From NCBI GenBank assembly GCA_018816485.1, contig JAHIVL010000074.1, forward strand, positions 1 through 18,030: a stretch of 18,030 bases of DNA. The letters are read 5' to 3'. A program made the position numbers and the translations under genes. A model generated the notes under the pieces. The model was not told the origin of the DNA. It made no database searches and saw only the letters and a program-made list of their open reading frames with translations. Shown in pieces: positions 1 to 6,586 of the stretch (its first letter is position 1; each line of letters opens with the position of its first letter). Source of the DNA: Patescibacteria group bacterium (GTDB lineage Bacteria; Patescibacteriota; Microgenomatia; UBA1400; PJMF01).

Positions 1-119
1 AAAAATGTTTAAAATTTATTCAAGAAAGACTTGGAAGATTTTCTGAATAAATTATTGCATTTATTCATCTTTGCTGATAAAAGAAGTTACTGCCCTTTAT
101 TTATCTAACAAAAGGGCTT

Positions 120-902
120 ATGAGAGAGAAAATTTTCTTTTTAAGAAGTTATAAATACGATTTACTGACATCTTTTTTTGCGATTCTTTCATATATTATC
201 TCTTTTAAATATGCTGAAGATCAGCAATCAATTTTAATTTCGTTACTTATAATCACGATTATTTCTTTTATTTTAATCATTAATTTAAGACTTAGAGATA
301 AAGATTTTTTTTACATAGCATTTACAAAACGCAAAGAAAAAGATGATTGGATTGGAAGAGGTTATTTTGAATTTCGTAAAACTAGTAACTCTTATTTAAT
401 AACTAATTCAGAACCAGGTTTTATTTTTTCTAAAACTTTAAATTGGAGTGATTATAGTTTTGAATTTGATTTTAAGATCATAAAAGATTGCTTAGGTGCT
501 GTCGTTAGAGCAATTAACTTATCTGATTATGTCATGCTTCAAATTAGAGATTATGGCATTCGTCCTCATATAAGAATCAATGGAGGATGGAGACCTTGGG
601 AAGCAAAAGAAACTGGCTTAGAATTTGATAAAAAACTATCTAAAGACAACTGGTATAAATGTAAGATTGCTTGTGAGAAAGATTTAATAGACATATCAAT
701 AATAAGAAACTCAAAAACAATTTTTCAAAGAGTCTGGAGTATTCCACATGATAGAATTGCATTTCCATTTCCACAAAAAGAAAATGAGTTAAACCCACCA
801 AGCATTCATTTTCCTATAAATTTAGATTATGGAACTGTAGGATTTAGAAATGCACACAAAGAAAAAGCTTTAATAAAAAATATGTTAATTGAAAAACTTT
901 AA
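120..902 (+). CDS. membrane-anchored LamG/concanavalin-like domain protein, hypothetical
   Basis: I do not recognise a named family. The protein has 260 residues. Residues about 14-30 and 36-56 form two hydrophobic helices separated by a short polar turn, so the N terminus should sit in the membrane. The rest (about 78-260) alternates hydrophobic and polar residues and is rich in aromatics (GYFEF, WSDYSFEFDF, DNWYKCKI, YGTVGFRN). That layout resembles the beta-sandwich of concanavalin A-like/LamG or DUF1080-type domains, which often bind or cut sugars; this is inference from pattern only. The ATG has a good ribosome site (AAAGGG, 111-116). The next gene starts 21 nt after the stop, so the two are probably co-transcribed. 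No enzyme active site can be named. Confidence 0.6.
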   Translation: MREKIFFLRSYKYDLLTSFFAILSYIISFKYAEDQQSILISLLIITIISFILIINLRLRDKDFFYIAFTKRKEKDDWIGRGYFEFRKTSNSYLITNSEPGFIFSKTLNWSDYSFEFDFKIIKDCLGAVVRAINLSDYVMLQIRDYGIRPHIRINGGWRPWEAKETGLEFDKKLSKDNWYKCKIACEKDLIDISIIRNSKTIFQRVWSIPHDRIAFPFPQKENELNPPSIHFPINLDYGTVGFRNAHKEKALIKNMLIEKL

Positions 903-923
903 ATTAAATATTTGGAATTTATT

Positions 924-1547
924 ATGAAAATTGTTCCATATTATCCAAATTCTGAGGACAACATACATTGCTTACAAGCATGTATTAAAAGTGCTCTTGC
1001 TTTTTATTTTCCAAACGAAAAATTTGAAGATAATGTTGTTGATCAGAAAACTTTACAAATTGGAGGTTGGTCTTGGTTTCCTCCCGCAGTTTGTTGGTTA
1101 AATAGTTTAGGAATTAAAGTAAAAATATATTCTATATTTGATTACAATAGATTTGCATCTGAGGGTGAAAATTATCTCAGAGAATTTAAAAAATGGTTCT
1201 ATGAGGTAGAAGAAAAGGCAGGAGCTTATAAAAATTTAAAAGAGTTACAAGATTTTACAAAAAAAATGATCTCAAATAATCTCTGGGCAAACGAAATAAT
1301 TGATTCGGAAAAATTGATAGAATTATTAAAAGATGAAAAAACGTTAGCTATTGGGAAAACTATATATGAATCACTTGACGGAACACCTAGCTCACAAGTT
1401 AAAAACCCTACTAGCCATTTTGTTCTTCTCATCAAAGAATATAATTACCATCAATGGTTATTACATGATCCTGGATTACCAGAAAGACCTAATAGAAAAG
1501 TGGAAAAAAGCTTGCATTTAGGAGATGTTGTTGTTCTATCTAACTAA
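924..1547 (+). CDS. C39-like papain-fold cysteine peptidase
   Basis: This 207-residue protein has the ordered motifs of C39-like (papain-fold) peptidases. The N-terminal nucleophile motif is HCLQACIKSAL, with Cys16 or Cys20 as the candidate nucleophile. The histidine motif SHFVLLIKEY has His165, and LLHDPG has Asp182. The family is known for trimming peptides or acting as a stand-alone protease; no ABC transporter is attached here. No signal peptide is visible, so a cytoplasmic place is likely unless it works with the membrane protein just upstream. An in-frame TTG at 912 would add four residues. I chose the ATG at 924 because TTG is rare and the family usually starts just before the Y/P-rich stretch. 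The function of the pair with the upstream gene is unknown. Confidence 0.65.
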   Translation: MKIVPYYPNSEDNIHCLQACIKSALAFYFPNEKFEDNVVDQKTLQIGGWSWFPPAVCWLNSLGIKVKIYSIFDYNRFASEGENYLREFKKWFYEVEEKAGAYKNLKELQDFTKKMISNNLWANEIIDSEKLIELLKDEKTLAIGKTIYESLDGTPSSQVKNPTSHFVLLIKEYNYHQWLLHDPGLPERPNRKVEKSLHLGDVVVLSN

Positions 1548-1584
1548 TTAATTGATCAAAGAACTACCTCACAATTAGAAAAAT

Positions 1585-1647
1585 GACCTAGTAGACAACT
1601 TTTTCCCCACTAACTAAAGTTCCAAGTGCGTCCCATACCGCCCGCAG
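1585..1647. repeat. 63-bp diverged direct repeat, copy R1
   Basis: This block aligns without gaps to 2267-2329 with 49 of 63 identical bases. It starts GACCTA, has a shared CTTTTTCCC, then AAAGTTCCAA, and ends CCGCA. On the minus strand both copies can be read as the tail of a protein ending ...WD..GTL...EKV.Y followed by TAG, so they may be remnants of a duplicated gene end. The final CCGCA and preceding bases also resemble the 3' end of a tRNA. Neither reading is proven. Confidence 0.6.
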
Positions 1648-1697
1648 ATGATCTATTATGATATAATTTGATTTAATTAATTATTTGAAAGTATCAA

Positions 1698-2182
1698 ATG
1701 TCAAAACCTAATAAGATAGATTCTGAAAAACCATTAACAATAAGTGAGCAAATTTTACAAGATGGACTCAAGGATTCTGATCCCCTAGTACAACAGATAT
1801 CAACAGCAATGATGACTGGCGACCCTCACAATGCTTTATCAGGGGTTGTTGAATCATTTTAAACACTAGGGGTGAACAAGAATCAACTATTTTCAGTAAT
1901 TTCTGTTCCGAAGTTAATTCGGGTGAGCATGATAACAAACTTGTGGACATCTTTTTATCATACCGAAATGGACTTAGCCTAAATGAAGTTGAAAATTGGA
2001 CAGTTACTGAAGATGATTGTTATTGGTTCATAGTTACTATTGAAGAACTTTTTGAGAAACTTTACCCAGAAATTCCACTAAATTCATACCTTGCATACCC
2101 AGACAAAAGAATTTCAGATAATATTCCATTTTCAACTATTCAACGCATGCTTAAAGAGTTAAAAATAAAGCTTTCTAAATAG
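1698..2182 (+). pseudogene. small hypothetical gene broken by a -1 frameshift
   Basis: Two open frames appear to be halves of one gene of about 160 codons. The first starts with ATG at 1698 and gives 54 residues (MSKPNKIDSEKPL...GVVESF), ending at TAA 1860-1862. The second is open from 1853 to 2182 in the frame one base back and gives ...DIFLSYRNGLSLNEV...ELKIKLSK. Adding one T to the TTTT run at 1857-1860 joins them seamlessly. An acidic, helical composition runs through both halves. I recognise no family. A -10-like TATAAT lies at 1662-1667 and a hairpin terminator follows at 2196-2225, so this was or is a single-gene transcript. If the halves are separate genes, the second would start at GTG 1943 (79 residues). 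Confidence 0.55.
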
Positions 2183-2195
2183 AGAAAAAATAAAA

Positions 2196-2225
2196 AAAAC
2201 ACTTTAAATCAATTTTAAGTGTTTT
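2196..2225 (+). terminator. intrinsic terminator after the small broken gene
   Basis: AAAACACTT (2196-2204) pairs perfectly with AAGTGTTTT (2217-2225), giving a 9-bp stem and 12-nt loop 13 nt after the stop codon. The flanking A- and T-rich arms would let it work in both directions, but the GC content of the stem is low. Confidence 0.5.
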
Positions 2226-2266
2226 ACAAAAAAAAGATCAAGAAACTTACTCATAAACAGAAAAAA

Positions 2267-2329
2267 GACCTAATAGAAAACTTTTTCCCTATTTAGTAAA
2301 GTTCCAATTTCATCCCACGCTCCCCGCAT
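2267..2329. repeat. 63-bp diverged direct repeat, copy R2
   Basis: Second copy of the block at 1585-1647 (78% identical, same length, same orientation). It runs directly into the hairpin at 2328-2368. On the minus strand it reads QMRGAWDEIGTLLNREKVFY then TAG; the equivalent of R1 reads HLRAVWDALGTLVSGEKVVY then TAG. The rest of 2183-2548 holds no gene that I can support. The open frame covering it on the minus strand is crossed by the hairpin and has no recognisable start region. Confidence 0.6.
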
Positions 2330-2368
2330 CTGTAAAAAAGTAGGCTGTAAGCCTGTTTTTTTACAGAT
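2328..2368. terminator. large two-tier hairpin, possible bidirectional terminator
   Basis: The outer arms ATCTGTAAAAAA (2328-2339) and TTTTTTACAGAT (2357-2368) pair over 12 bp. Inside lies a second stem AGGCT/AGCCT (2342-2346 / 2350-2354) with loop GTA. On either strand the inner hairpin is followed within 1-2 nt by a run of six or seven T, the layout of an intrinsic terminator that works both ways. It could stop the minus-strand transcript coming from 4078. A small palindromic mobile or processing element is an alternative. Confidence 0.5.
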
Positions 2369-2548
2369 ATGAATGGGGATGTCCAGTGCCCGATCAAGCG
2401 AATTCGCAAAGAAAATTAAAACTTGAGCCTGACGAGGGTAAATCCCCCTCCCTCCGCAACAATCGAAAAGTTCTGATAGACCCATCTAATATCTCGCAAT
2501 AGGTTGATGTGGTTTTCAAAAAAATGCTGAAAAACAACATATGTCACT

Positions 2549-2881
2549 TTAACAGCCGTATAAGTTATTTACGCAATTTTCCTCTATTTCCAGTAATTCA
2601 AGGAGTGGCTCTTCCCAGTCAAAACAAGTACTTTGATTTTGCAGTTTCTCGATTGATTTCAGGCATCTGGCATCAAGTCGAACAAAATCAAACAGAACTC
2701 CAACCAACTCTTCGATAAATCCACCCACCGTACCATCTGAGTCATCAACTCCGCCATAGGAGTGGATTCCTTTTTTTACCTGGACAACTTTATCATCCTC
2801 ATACAACTTGAAAGCTTTCTCAAGTGTTCGCTTATCGGTGCCAAACTTGATTTTATCGAGGGTAAAGTCTGGGAGGTTCAT
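2549..2881 (-). pseudogene. internally deleted remnant of a SWIM-zinc-finger-like CPR protein
   Basis: The frame gives 110 residues. Residues 1-about 43 (MNLPDFTLDKIKFGTDKRT...KLYEDDKVV...GIHSYG) match my memory of the start of a CPR protein family with a SWIM zinc finger. Residues about 44-95 (GVDDSDGTVGGFIEEL...CFDWEEPLLELL) match my memory of that family's C-terminal part. The zinc-binding middle (CxC...CxH) is absent: the few cysteines present (in ARCLK, STCFDW, ENCVNN) do not form the motif. The simplest reading is an in-frame deletion that fused both ends. It begins 6 nt after the ATPase stop and would be its operon partner. The family match is from memory and unverified. Whether the short protein is made is unknown. 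Confidence 0.5.
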
Positions 2882-2887
2882 ATACTT

Positions 2888-4078
2888 TTACACTTTTGAT
2901 ATTTGTGAGAACAATTTATCAAGACTATTCCAAGTGATAAGAGAACTTTCAGCTCCATTGATAGTTTGTTCACCTGTGTAAATGACGAATCCATGATCTG
3001 TAGTTGCTTCCTTAGAATCTGCCATGAGATTACGCCAATATTTGAGTCCCTTGTAGAAATCAGTGTTAAATGTACCACTAGACTTAATTTCAATAGGAAT
3101 CTGTTTTAATCCTTGGTCAATTACTAAATCAACTTCTTGACCATTGCTATCTCGGAAGAAGAAAAGCTTACCAGGGATACCATTATTAGAGAAATGTTTC
3201 ATTACTTCCATAATCACCATATTTTCAAAGAGGCCACCTAGCAAGTAGTGCGTTTTTAACTGTGTTGGTGAATTGATTCCTAATAATCGGCAAGCTAGAC
3301 CAGTATCAGTAAAGTAAATTTTGGGGCTCTTAATGTGCCTTTTACCAAAATTTTTAAAATGTGGTTGCAATCTAATAACAAGATAACTAGCTTCAAGGAT
3401 TGAGATCCAATTTTCAATAGTGGTTACAGATACACCAGTATCATTTGCTAGAGTAGTGAGATTGACCAATTGACCAACTCTTCCTGCCAGTAGTGCAAAG
3501 AACTTTCTAAATTGACTTAAATTAATGATATTACTAATTTGCTTGAGATCTCGCTCGGCATAGGTAGCAATGTATTGGTCATAATACCCAATTGTTTCTA
3601 CGTCGTGTGAGTAGAGGAAGGGATATGATCCGGTGAAAATTTGCTCATAAATAGTTGGTTTGAGTAGTTTCTCTACTTGTAGTTCTTGATTTGATAATGG
3701 ATAGAGGGTAATGTATGCAGCTCTACCTGCCAGTGATTGATTAATTTTTTCAGACAAAAGTAAATTTTCTGAACCAGAAATAATAAAACTTCCCAACTTT
3801 TTAATTTCATCTACTGTTACTTGAATGTAGGAAAGCAGTTTTGGAATTCGTTGTATTTCATCGATAATAACTCTATCTTGGTTTTCTCTGATAAATGTAG
3901 CTGGATCATGTTCCACCTTTGCCAGAGTTTCAGGATTTTCTAGGTTATAGTATGCATAGTCTGGAAATATCTCTTTGAGAAGCGTCGTTTTCCCAGATTG
4001 ACGAGGTCCAGTTACAGCTAAAACTGGAAACTGAGTTTTGAGTCTATTTATTCTGGTTGTGATTTCTCTTTTGATCAT
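2888..4078 (-). CDS. AAA family ATPase with DUF4143 C-terminal domain
   Basis: This 396-residue protein is a complete member of the AAA_14/DUF4143 group, common and often multi-copy in CPR and archaeal genomes. Walker A is GPRQSGKTT (24-32), Walker B is VIIDEIQ (70-76), and GSENLLL carries the polar sensor position (usually S-Q/E-N). The C-terminal DUF4143 part contains EVDLVID and PIEIKSS, which look like the acidic and E-x-K residues of a PD-(D/E)xK nuclease-like fold. The first residues (IKREITTRINRL) are typical. The cellular role of the family is not established; defence, toxin-antitoxin and DNA-processing roles have been suggested. It is transcribed from a leaderless-type promoter (4085-4112), and the truncated gene at 2549-2881 follows it. 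Confidence 0.85.
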   Translation of the reverse strand: MIKREITTRINRLKTQFPVLAVTGPRQSGKTTLLKEIFPDYAYYNLENPETLAKVEHDPATFIRENQDRVIIDEIQRIPKLLSYIQVTVDEIKKLGSFIISGSENLLLSEKINQSLAGRAAYITLYPLSNQELQVEKLLKPTIYEQIFTGSYPFLYSHDVETIGYYDQYIATYAERDLKQISNIINLSQFRKFFALLAGRVGQLVNLTTLANDTGVSVTTIENWISILEASYLVIRLQPHFKNFGKRHIKSPKIYFTDTGLACRLLGINSPTQLKTHYLLGGLFENMVIMEVMKHFSNNGIPGKLFFFRDSNGQEVDLVIDQGLKQIPIEIKSSGTFNTDFYKGLKYWRNLMADSKEATTDHGFVIYTGEQTINGAESSLITWNSLDKLFSQISKV

Positions 4079-4084
4079 AATTTT

Positions 4085-4112
4085 ATCATATCATAATTTA
4101 TGTAATGTTCAA
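4085..4112 (-). promoter_or_regulatory. leaderless-type sigma70 promoter of the AAA ATPase gene
   Basis: Read on the minus strand: TTGAAC (4112-4107), 16-nt spacer, TATGAT (4090-4085), then 6 nt to the ATG at 4078. Transcription would begin at or next to the A of the start codon. An inverted repeat ATGTAAT (4100-4106) / ATTACAT (4127-4133) brackets the -35 and could be an operator. Confidence 0.55.
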
Positions 4113-4133
4113 GTATTAGTTTAATATTACATA

Positions 4134-4720
4134 GATATTTATTACTGATTTTGATACTTCGCAATGTTAAAAAATGAGTTAAAAAAGCTCTAAGACCTAT
4201 AGCTATAAGAGGTGAACATTACACGGTGAGAATTCCATCCTCTCCGCATTTTATTTTTTCTATCAATTTCCCATTTTTTAATCTTAATTTAAAACTTGAC
4301 TATTCAATATGTTTCTAATACATTCTAAATGTGTATTTAGTGCTATATATAGCGAAAAAATCTATTAAAAATAGGCTTAATAAATTTATTATAAATTATC
4401 AAATTCCTATACTAATATCATTAATCATACTAAATTTATACACTTTAATAGTACTAAAATAGTGCTATATATAGCTTTTTTTACAAAAAATCATATTGGA
4501 TTTAATTATTAAATATAAGTTCCTGATACTAGTATCATTATATATATTAAATTCATCTACAATATTAAGATTGAGTTAGCAGTAATAAAGCTTAGTATGT
4601 TGCTATTAATTATAGTTGACACCATACTCAGTAATACTTCAAGATTGATATAAAGCACATATATGTATTAGTTATGTGTGAAATACAAAGTAATAATTAA
4701 TATCTTGAAAGGATGTTATT
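4134..4720. other. AT-rich non-coding regulatory stretch upstream of the fibre cluster
   Basis: Nearly 590 bp without a supportable gene. It holds a short palindrome TATAGCTATA (4198-4207), a tRNA-3'-end-like string (4230-4249, ending TCTCCGCA), two imperfect copies of a unit of about 120 bp (see 4338-4475), a -35-like TTGACA (4616-4621) without a convincing -10, and the ribosome site AAAGGA (4708-4713) of the first fibre gene. Such a long leader before a probably abundant surface protein suggests regulation or a structured 5' UTR, which is inference. Confidence 0.5.
4338..4475. repeat. duplicated palindromic site TAGTGCTATATATAGC
   Basis: The 16-mer occurs at 4338-4353 and again at 4460-4475, exactly 122 bp apart. 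Its last 12 bases, GCTATATATAGC, are a perfect palindrome. A second matching pair, TTCCTATACTAATATCATT (from 4404) and TTCCTGATACTAGTATCATT (from 4520), lies 116 bp apart, so the whole stretch is an imperfect tandem duplication of about 120 bp. The palindromes could be binding sites for a dimeric regulator of the fibre genes. Confidence 0.65.
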
Positions 4721-5359
4721 ATGAAGAAAAAATTATTAATTATTGTGCCTTTGTTGTTGCTGACTGGTACTGTCGTATACCAGACAACGTCAGCACTGTT
4801 CAGCGACACTGAGCGAACAGAAGATAGCACATTTACTGCCGGCACTCTTGATATGAATGTCGATGGTGACAATGGTGTTGCTTTCGAGAATATTGTGGTC
4901 AGCAATATTGGTGTCGACGGAGTCGTTAATGGCACAAAAACGTGGGTTATCAATAACACTGGTTCTGTTCCAGGCAATCTAAGTTTCAGTATGCTTCAAG
5001 TTAGAAACTATGAGAATGCTTGTAATGAGCCAGAAGCTTTGGTAGATACAACTTGCGCTGATCCTGGTTTGGGTGAAGGAGAATTAGGTGTAGCAGTCAC
5101 AACACTTGTCTCACTTAATCAAGGTTTAGAGTTTTTGCCTGTTGTTACTTCAGATTTGGCTACAGCTAGTGAGGGGGCATATGCTTCTCAATGGAATGCT
5201 AGCCCAAATGCTGGAGAAGCAGTCACTATTCCCGCTGGTGGAAGTGTCCAAGTCAAGATGGATTGGCTGACCAATCCTTCTTCTTATGGTAATGAAATTC
5301 AAAGTGATAGCTTAGACTTTGATCTTCAATTTGATTTAGTACAAGTTCTTCCAGTCTAA
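4721..5359 (+). CDS. TasA/camelysin-like secreted fibre protein 1
   Basis: This 212-residue protein has a SipW-type signal peptide (MKKK, hydrophobic core, TTSALFSDTE); cleavage probably falls after Ala25, just before LFSD. The mature start TFTAGTLDMNVDG and the end SLDFDLQFDLVQV are hallmarks of the TasA/camelysin (CalY) family. Its members form extracellular fibres in Bacillus biofilms; some were first described as metalloproteases. Two cysteines sit in YENACNEPEALVDTTCADPG, an acidic segment with a probable disulfide, and this segment is shared with the paralogue at 6587. The ATG has a strong ribosome site (AAAGGA). Codons are less AT-biased than in the neighbours, which fits high expression. 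A terminator follows at 5392. It is probably the major subunit of a surface fibre, which is inference. Confidence 0.85.
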   Translation: MKKKLLIIVPLLLLTGTVVYQTTSALFSDTERTEDSTFTAGTLDMNVDGDNGVAFENIVVSNIGVDGVVNGTKTWVINNTGSVPGNLSFSMLQVRNYENACNEPEALVDTTCADPGLGEGELGVAVTTLVSLNQGLEFLPVVTSDLATASEGAYASQWNASPNAGEAVTIPAGGSVQVKMDWLTNPSSYGNEIQSDSLDFDLQFDLVQVLPV

Positions 5360-5391
5360 TACGACTTATTCTAGAAGGATAACAAGTAATT

Positions 5392-5433
5392 AAGAGTGAC
5401 GGGCACTGAAAAATTCAACCCGTCACTCTTTTT
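5392..5433 (+). terminator. strong intrinsic terminator inside the fibre cluster
   Basis: AAGAGTGACGGG (5392-5403) pairs perfectly with CCCGTCACTCTT (5419-5430), a 12-bp GC-containing stem with 15-nt loop, followed by a T run (to 5433). It lies between fibre gene 1 and sipW 1. Partial read-through would give much more fibre mRNA than peptidase mRNA. It also argues against a GTG start at 5396 for the peptidase. Confidence 0.85.
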
Positions 5434-5458
5434 AACTTTTAATCTACGAAAGAGAAGC

Positions 5459-5962
5459 ATGAAACTATTTTCGATGATTGGCTGGGGATTTTATTGTGGC
5501 ATTATGGTTTTGATTTTTAGTATCACTTTGTTTGCAAGCTCGTCATTGCCTAAGCCGTATTCAGCATACATTGTTAAGTCAGGATCAATGGAACCAACGA
5601 TCATGACAGGGGATATTGTTATTGATCGCACTGATTGGAAACCATCATTGGGCTATGTTATTACTTTCCTAGATGAAGAAGATCATTTGATTACACACCG
5701 TATTATTGAAGAAATGAGAGAAGATGGAGAATTACTTTTTAGAACAAAGGGCGACAATAATGAAGATCCAGACCCAGAATTAATTTCAGAAAATAGAGTT
5801 ATGGGAGTTTGGTATGCTAACTTTCATTATTTAGGTTATTTTGCAGTTTGGCTTCAAAGACCAGTTGTTGTATTAATAGTGATTTTTCTGCCCCTTACTT
5901 TATTGATGACAATAGACGCTTTAAGAGATCAAGATTCAAAAAAAAGTAAGAGTAATAAGTAA
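5459..5962 (+). CDS. sipW: signal peptidase I, SipW/ER type, copy 1
   Basis: This 167-residue membrane protease removes signal peptides outside the membrane. Residues about 8-28 are the N-terminal membrane helix. Box B SGSMEPTIMTGD carries the nucleophile Ser43. THRIIE supplies His80 where the usual bacterial enzyme has lysine; this Ser-His type is the SipW/archaeal/eukaryotic class. KGDNNEDPDP holds the conserved Asp99. A second hydrophobic stretch (VVVLIVIFLPLTLLM) and a basic tail follow. An in-frame GTG at 5396 would add 21 residues, but it sits in the terminator stem and the added residues are not signal-anchor-like. The ATG at 5459 gives the same length as copy 2. Known SipW enzymes process TasA-type proteins, which flank this gene. 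Confidence 0.9.
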   Translation: MKLFSMIGWGFYCGIMVLIFSITLFASSSLPKPYSAYIVKSGSMEPTIMTGDIVIDRTDWKPSLGYVITFLDEEDHLITHRIIEEMREDGELLFRTKGDNNEDPDPELISENRVMGVWYANFHYLGYFAVWLQRPVVVLIVIFLPLTLLMTIDALRDQDSKKSKSNK

Positions 5963-5975
5963 ATGGTCATAATTC

Positions 5976-6536
5976 ATGAAACACTGGTTTATTCGCAGTG
6001 CCCTCATCTTGCTAATAATTATCTTGGTGTTTAGCAATAGGACTGATGCTGATTTATCTGACCAAGAACTAGTTGCTAGTAATTTTTTAACAGTTGCTAA
6101 CTTAGATATTAACAATCAAGACTCTGCCAATCTCCAACCCAAAAGTAGTTTATTTCAGATTTCGGGATTAATTCCAACAGGATTTCAAGTTGAATCAGTG
6201 AGAATAAGGAATGAAGGAACTTTTACACTTGAATACTCAGTTCAACCGAGTCAGATGAGTGGTGGCTCATTATGCAGCAATCTTGAATTAACTGTGTTGA
6301 AAAATTGGCAGATTATTTATCAAGGAGCACTTGCTGATTTCTCTTATTCCGATCAGTTAGATGAAAACGCCTATGATGATCTGGTGCTTTCGTTGGCTTT
6401 AAATTCAAATGATAATTCTTTACAGCAAGGCTCGTGCTCATTTGCATTTTTGGTCAAAAGTACCCTCGATTTAACCACAACACCACTCTATGATGAGGAG
6501 TTACTACAGAATCAAGTTATTAGTGGCACTTGGTAA
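5976..6536 (+). CDS. divergent TasA/camelysin-like secreted protein, probable minor component
   Basis: The 186-residue product begins with a hydrophobic signal segment (IRSALILLIIILVF) and NRTDADLSDQEL. The A-D-LSD-x-E cleavage region is the same pattern as ALFSDTE in the fibre proteins, so one of the flanking SipW peptidases probably cuts after Ala26. The mature N terminus (NFLTVANLDINNQ) keeps the 'N/T-F-x-x-x-x-LDI' strand of the family, and the body is beta-rich. Two cysteines (in GGSLCSNLEL and QQGSCSFAFL) could form a disulfide. It lacks the CNEPE...DPG segment shared by the two larger paralogues. A TapA-like anchor or assembly role is attractive from the context but not shown. It starts 13 nt after sipW 1, without a clear ribosome site. 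Confidence 0.6.
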   Translation: MKHWFIRSALILLIIILVFSNRTDADLSDQELVASNFLTVANLDINNQDSANLQPKSSLFQISGLIPTGFQVESVRIRNEGTFTLEYSVQPSQMSGGSLCSNLELTVLKNWQIIYQGALADFSYSDQLDENAYDDLVLSLALNSNDNSLQQGSCSFAFLVKSTLDLTTTPLYDEELLQNQVISGTW

Positions 6537-6586
6537 GGAATAGTATGAAAATTAATCATTTTATGAAATGATAAAGGTAATATATT

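Noticed and set aside
1857..1864. TTTTAAAC resembles the coronavirus-type slippery heptamer TTTAAAC at the frameshift in the small gene.
   Set aside because: The register is wrong: the upstream reading frame has TCA-TTT-TAA there, and a -1 slip of TTT onto ATT pairs badly. No downstream stimulatory structure is visible. A simple indel is the better explanation.
2270..2485. A 71-codon minus-strand frame covering repeat R2 and the hairpin.
   Set aside because: It is crossed by a 41-bp hairpin, has no ribosome site, and only its last 20 codons resemble R1. It is kept as a repeat and not as a gene.
4338..4560. Possible CRISPR or iteron array in the AT-rich stretch.
   Set aside because: Only two imperfect copies exist, with no regular spacers and no cas or replication gene nearby.
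4616..4645. TTGACA as the -35 of a promoter for the fibre operon.
   Set aside because: No acceptable -10 occurs at 16-18 nt (TCAAGA/CAAGAT), so I do not call a promoter there.
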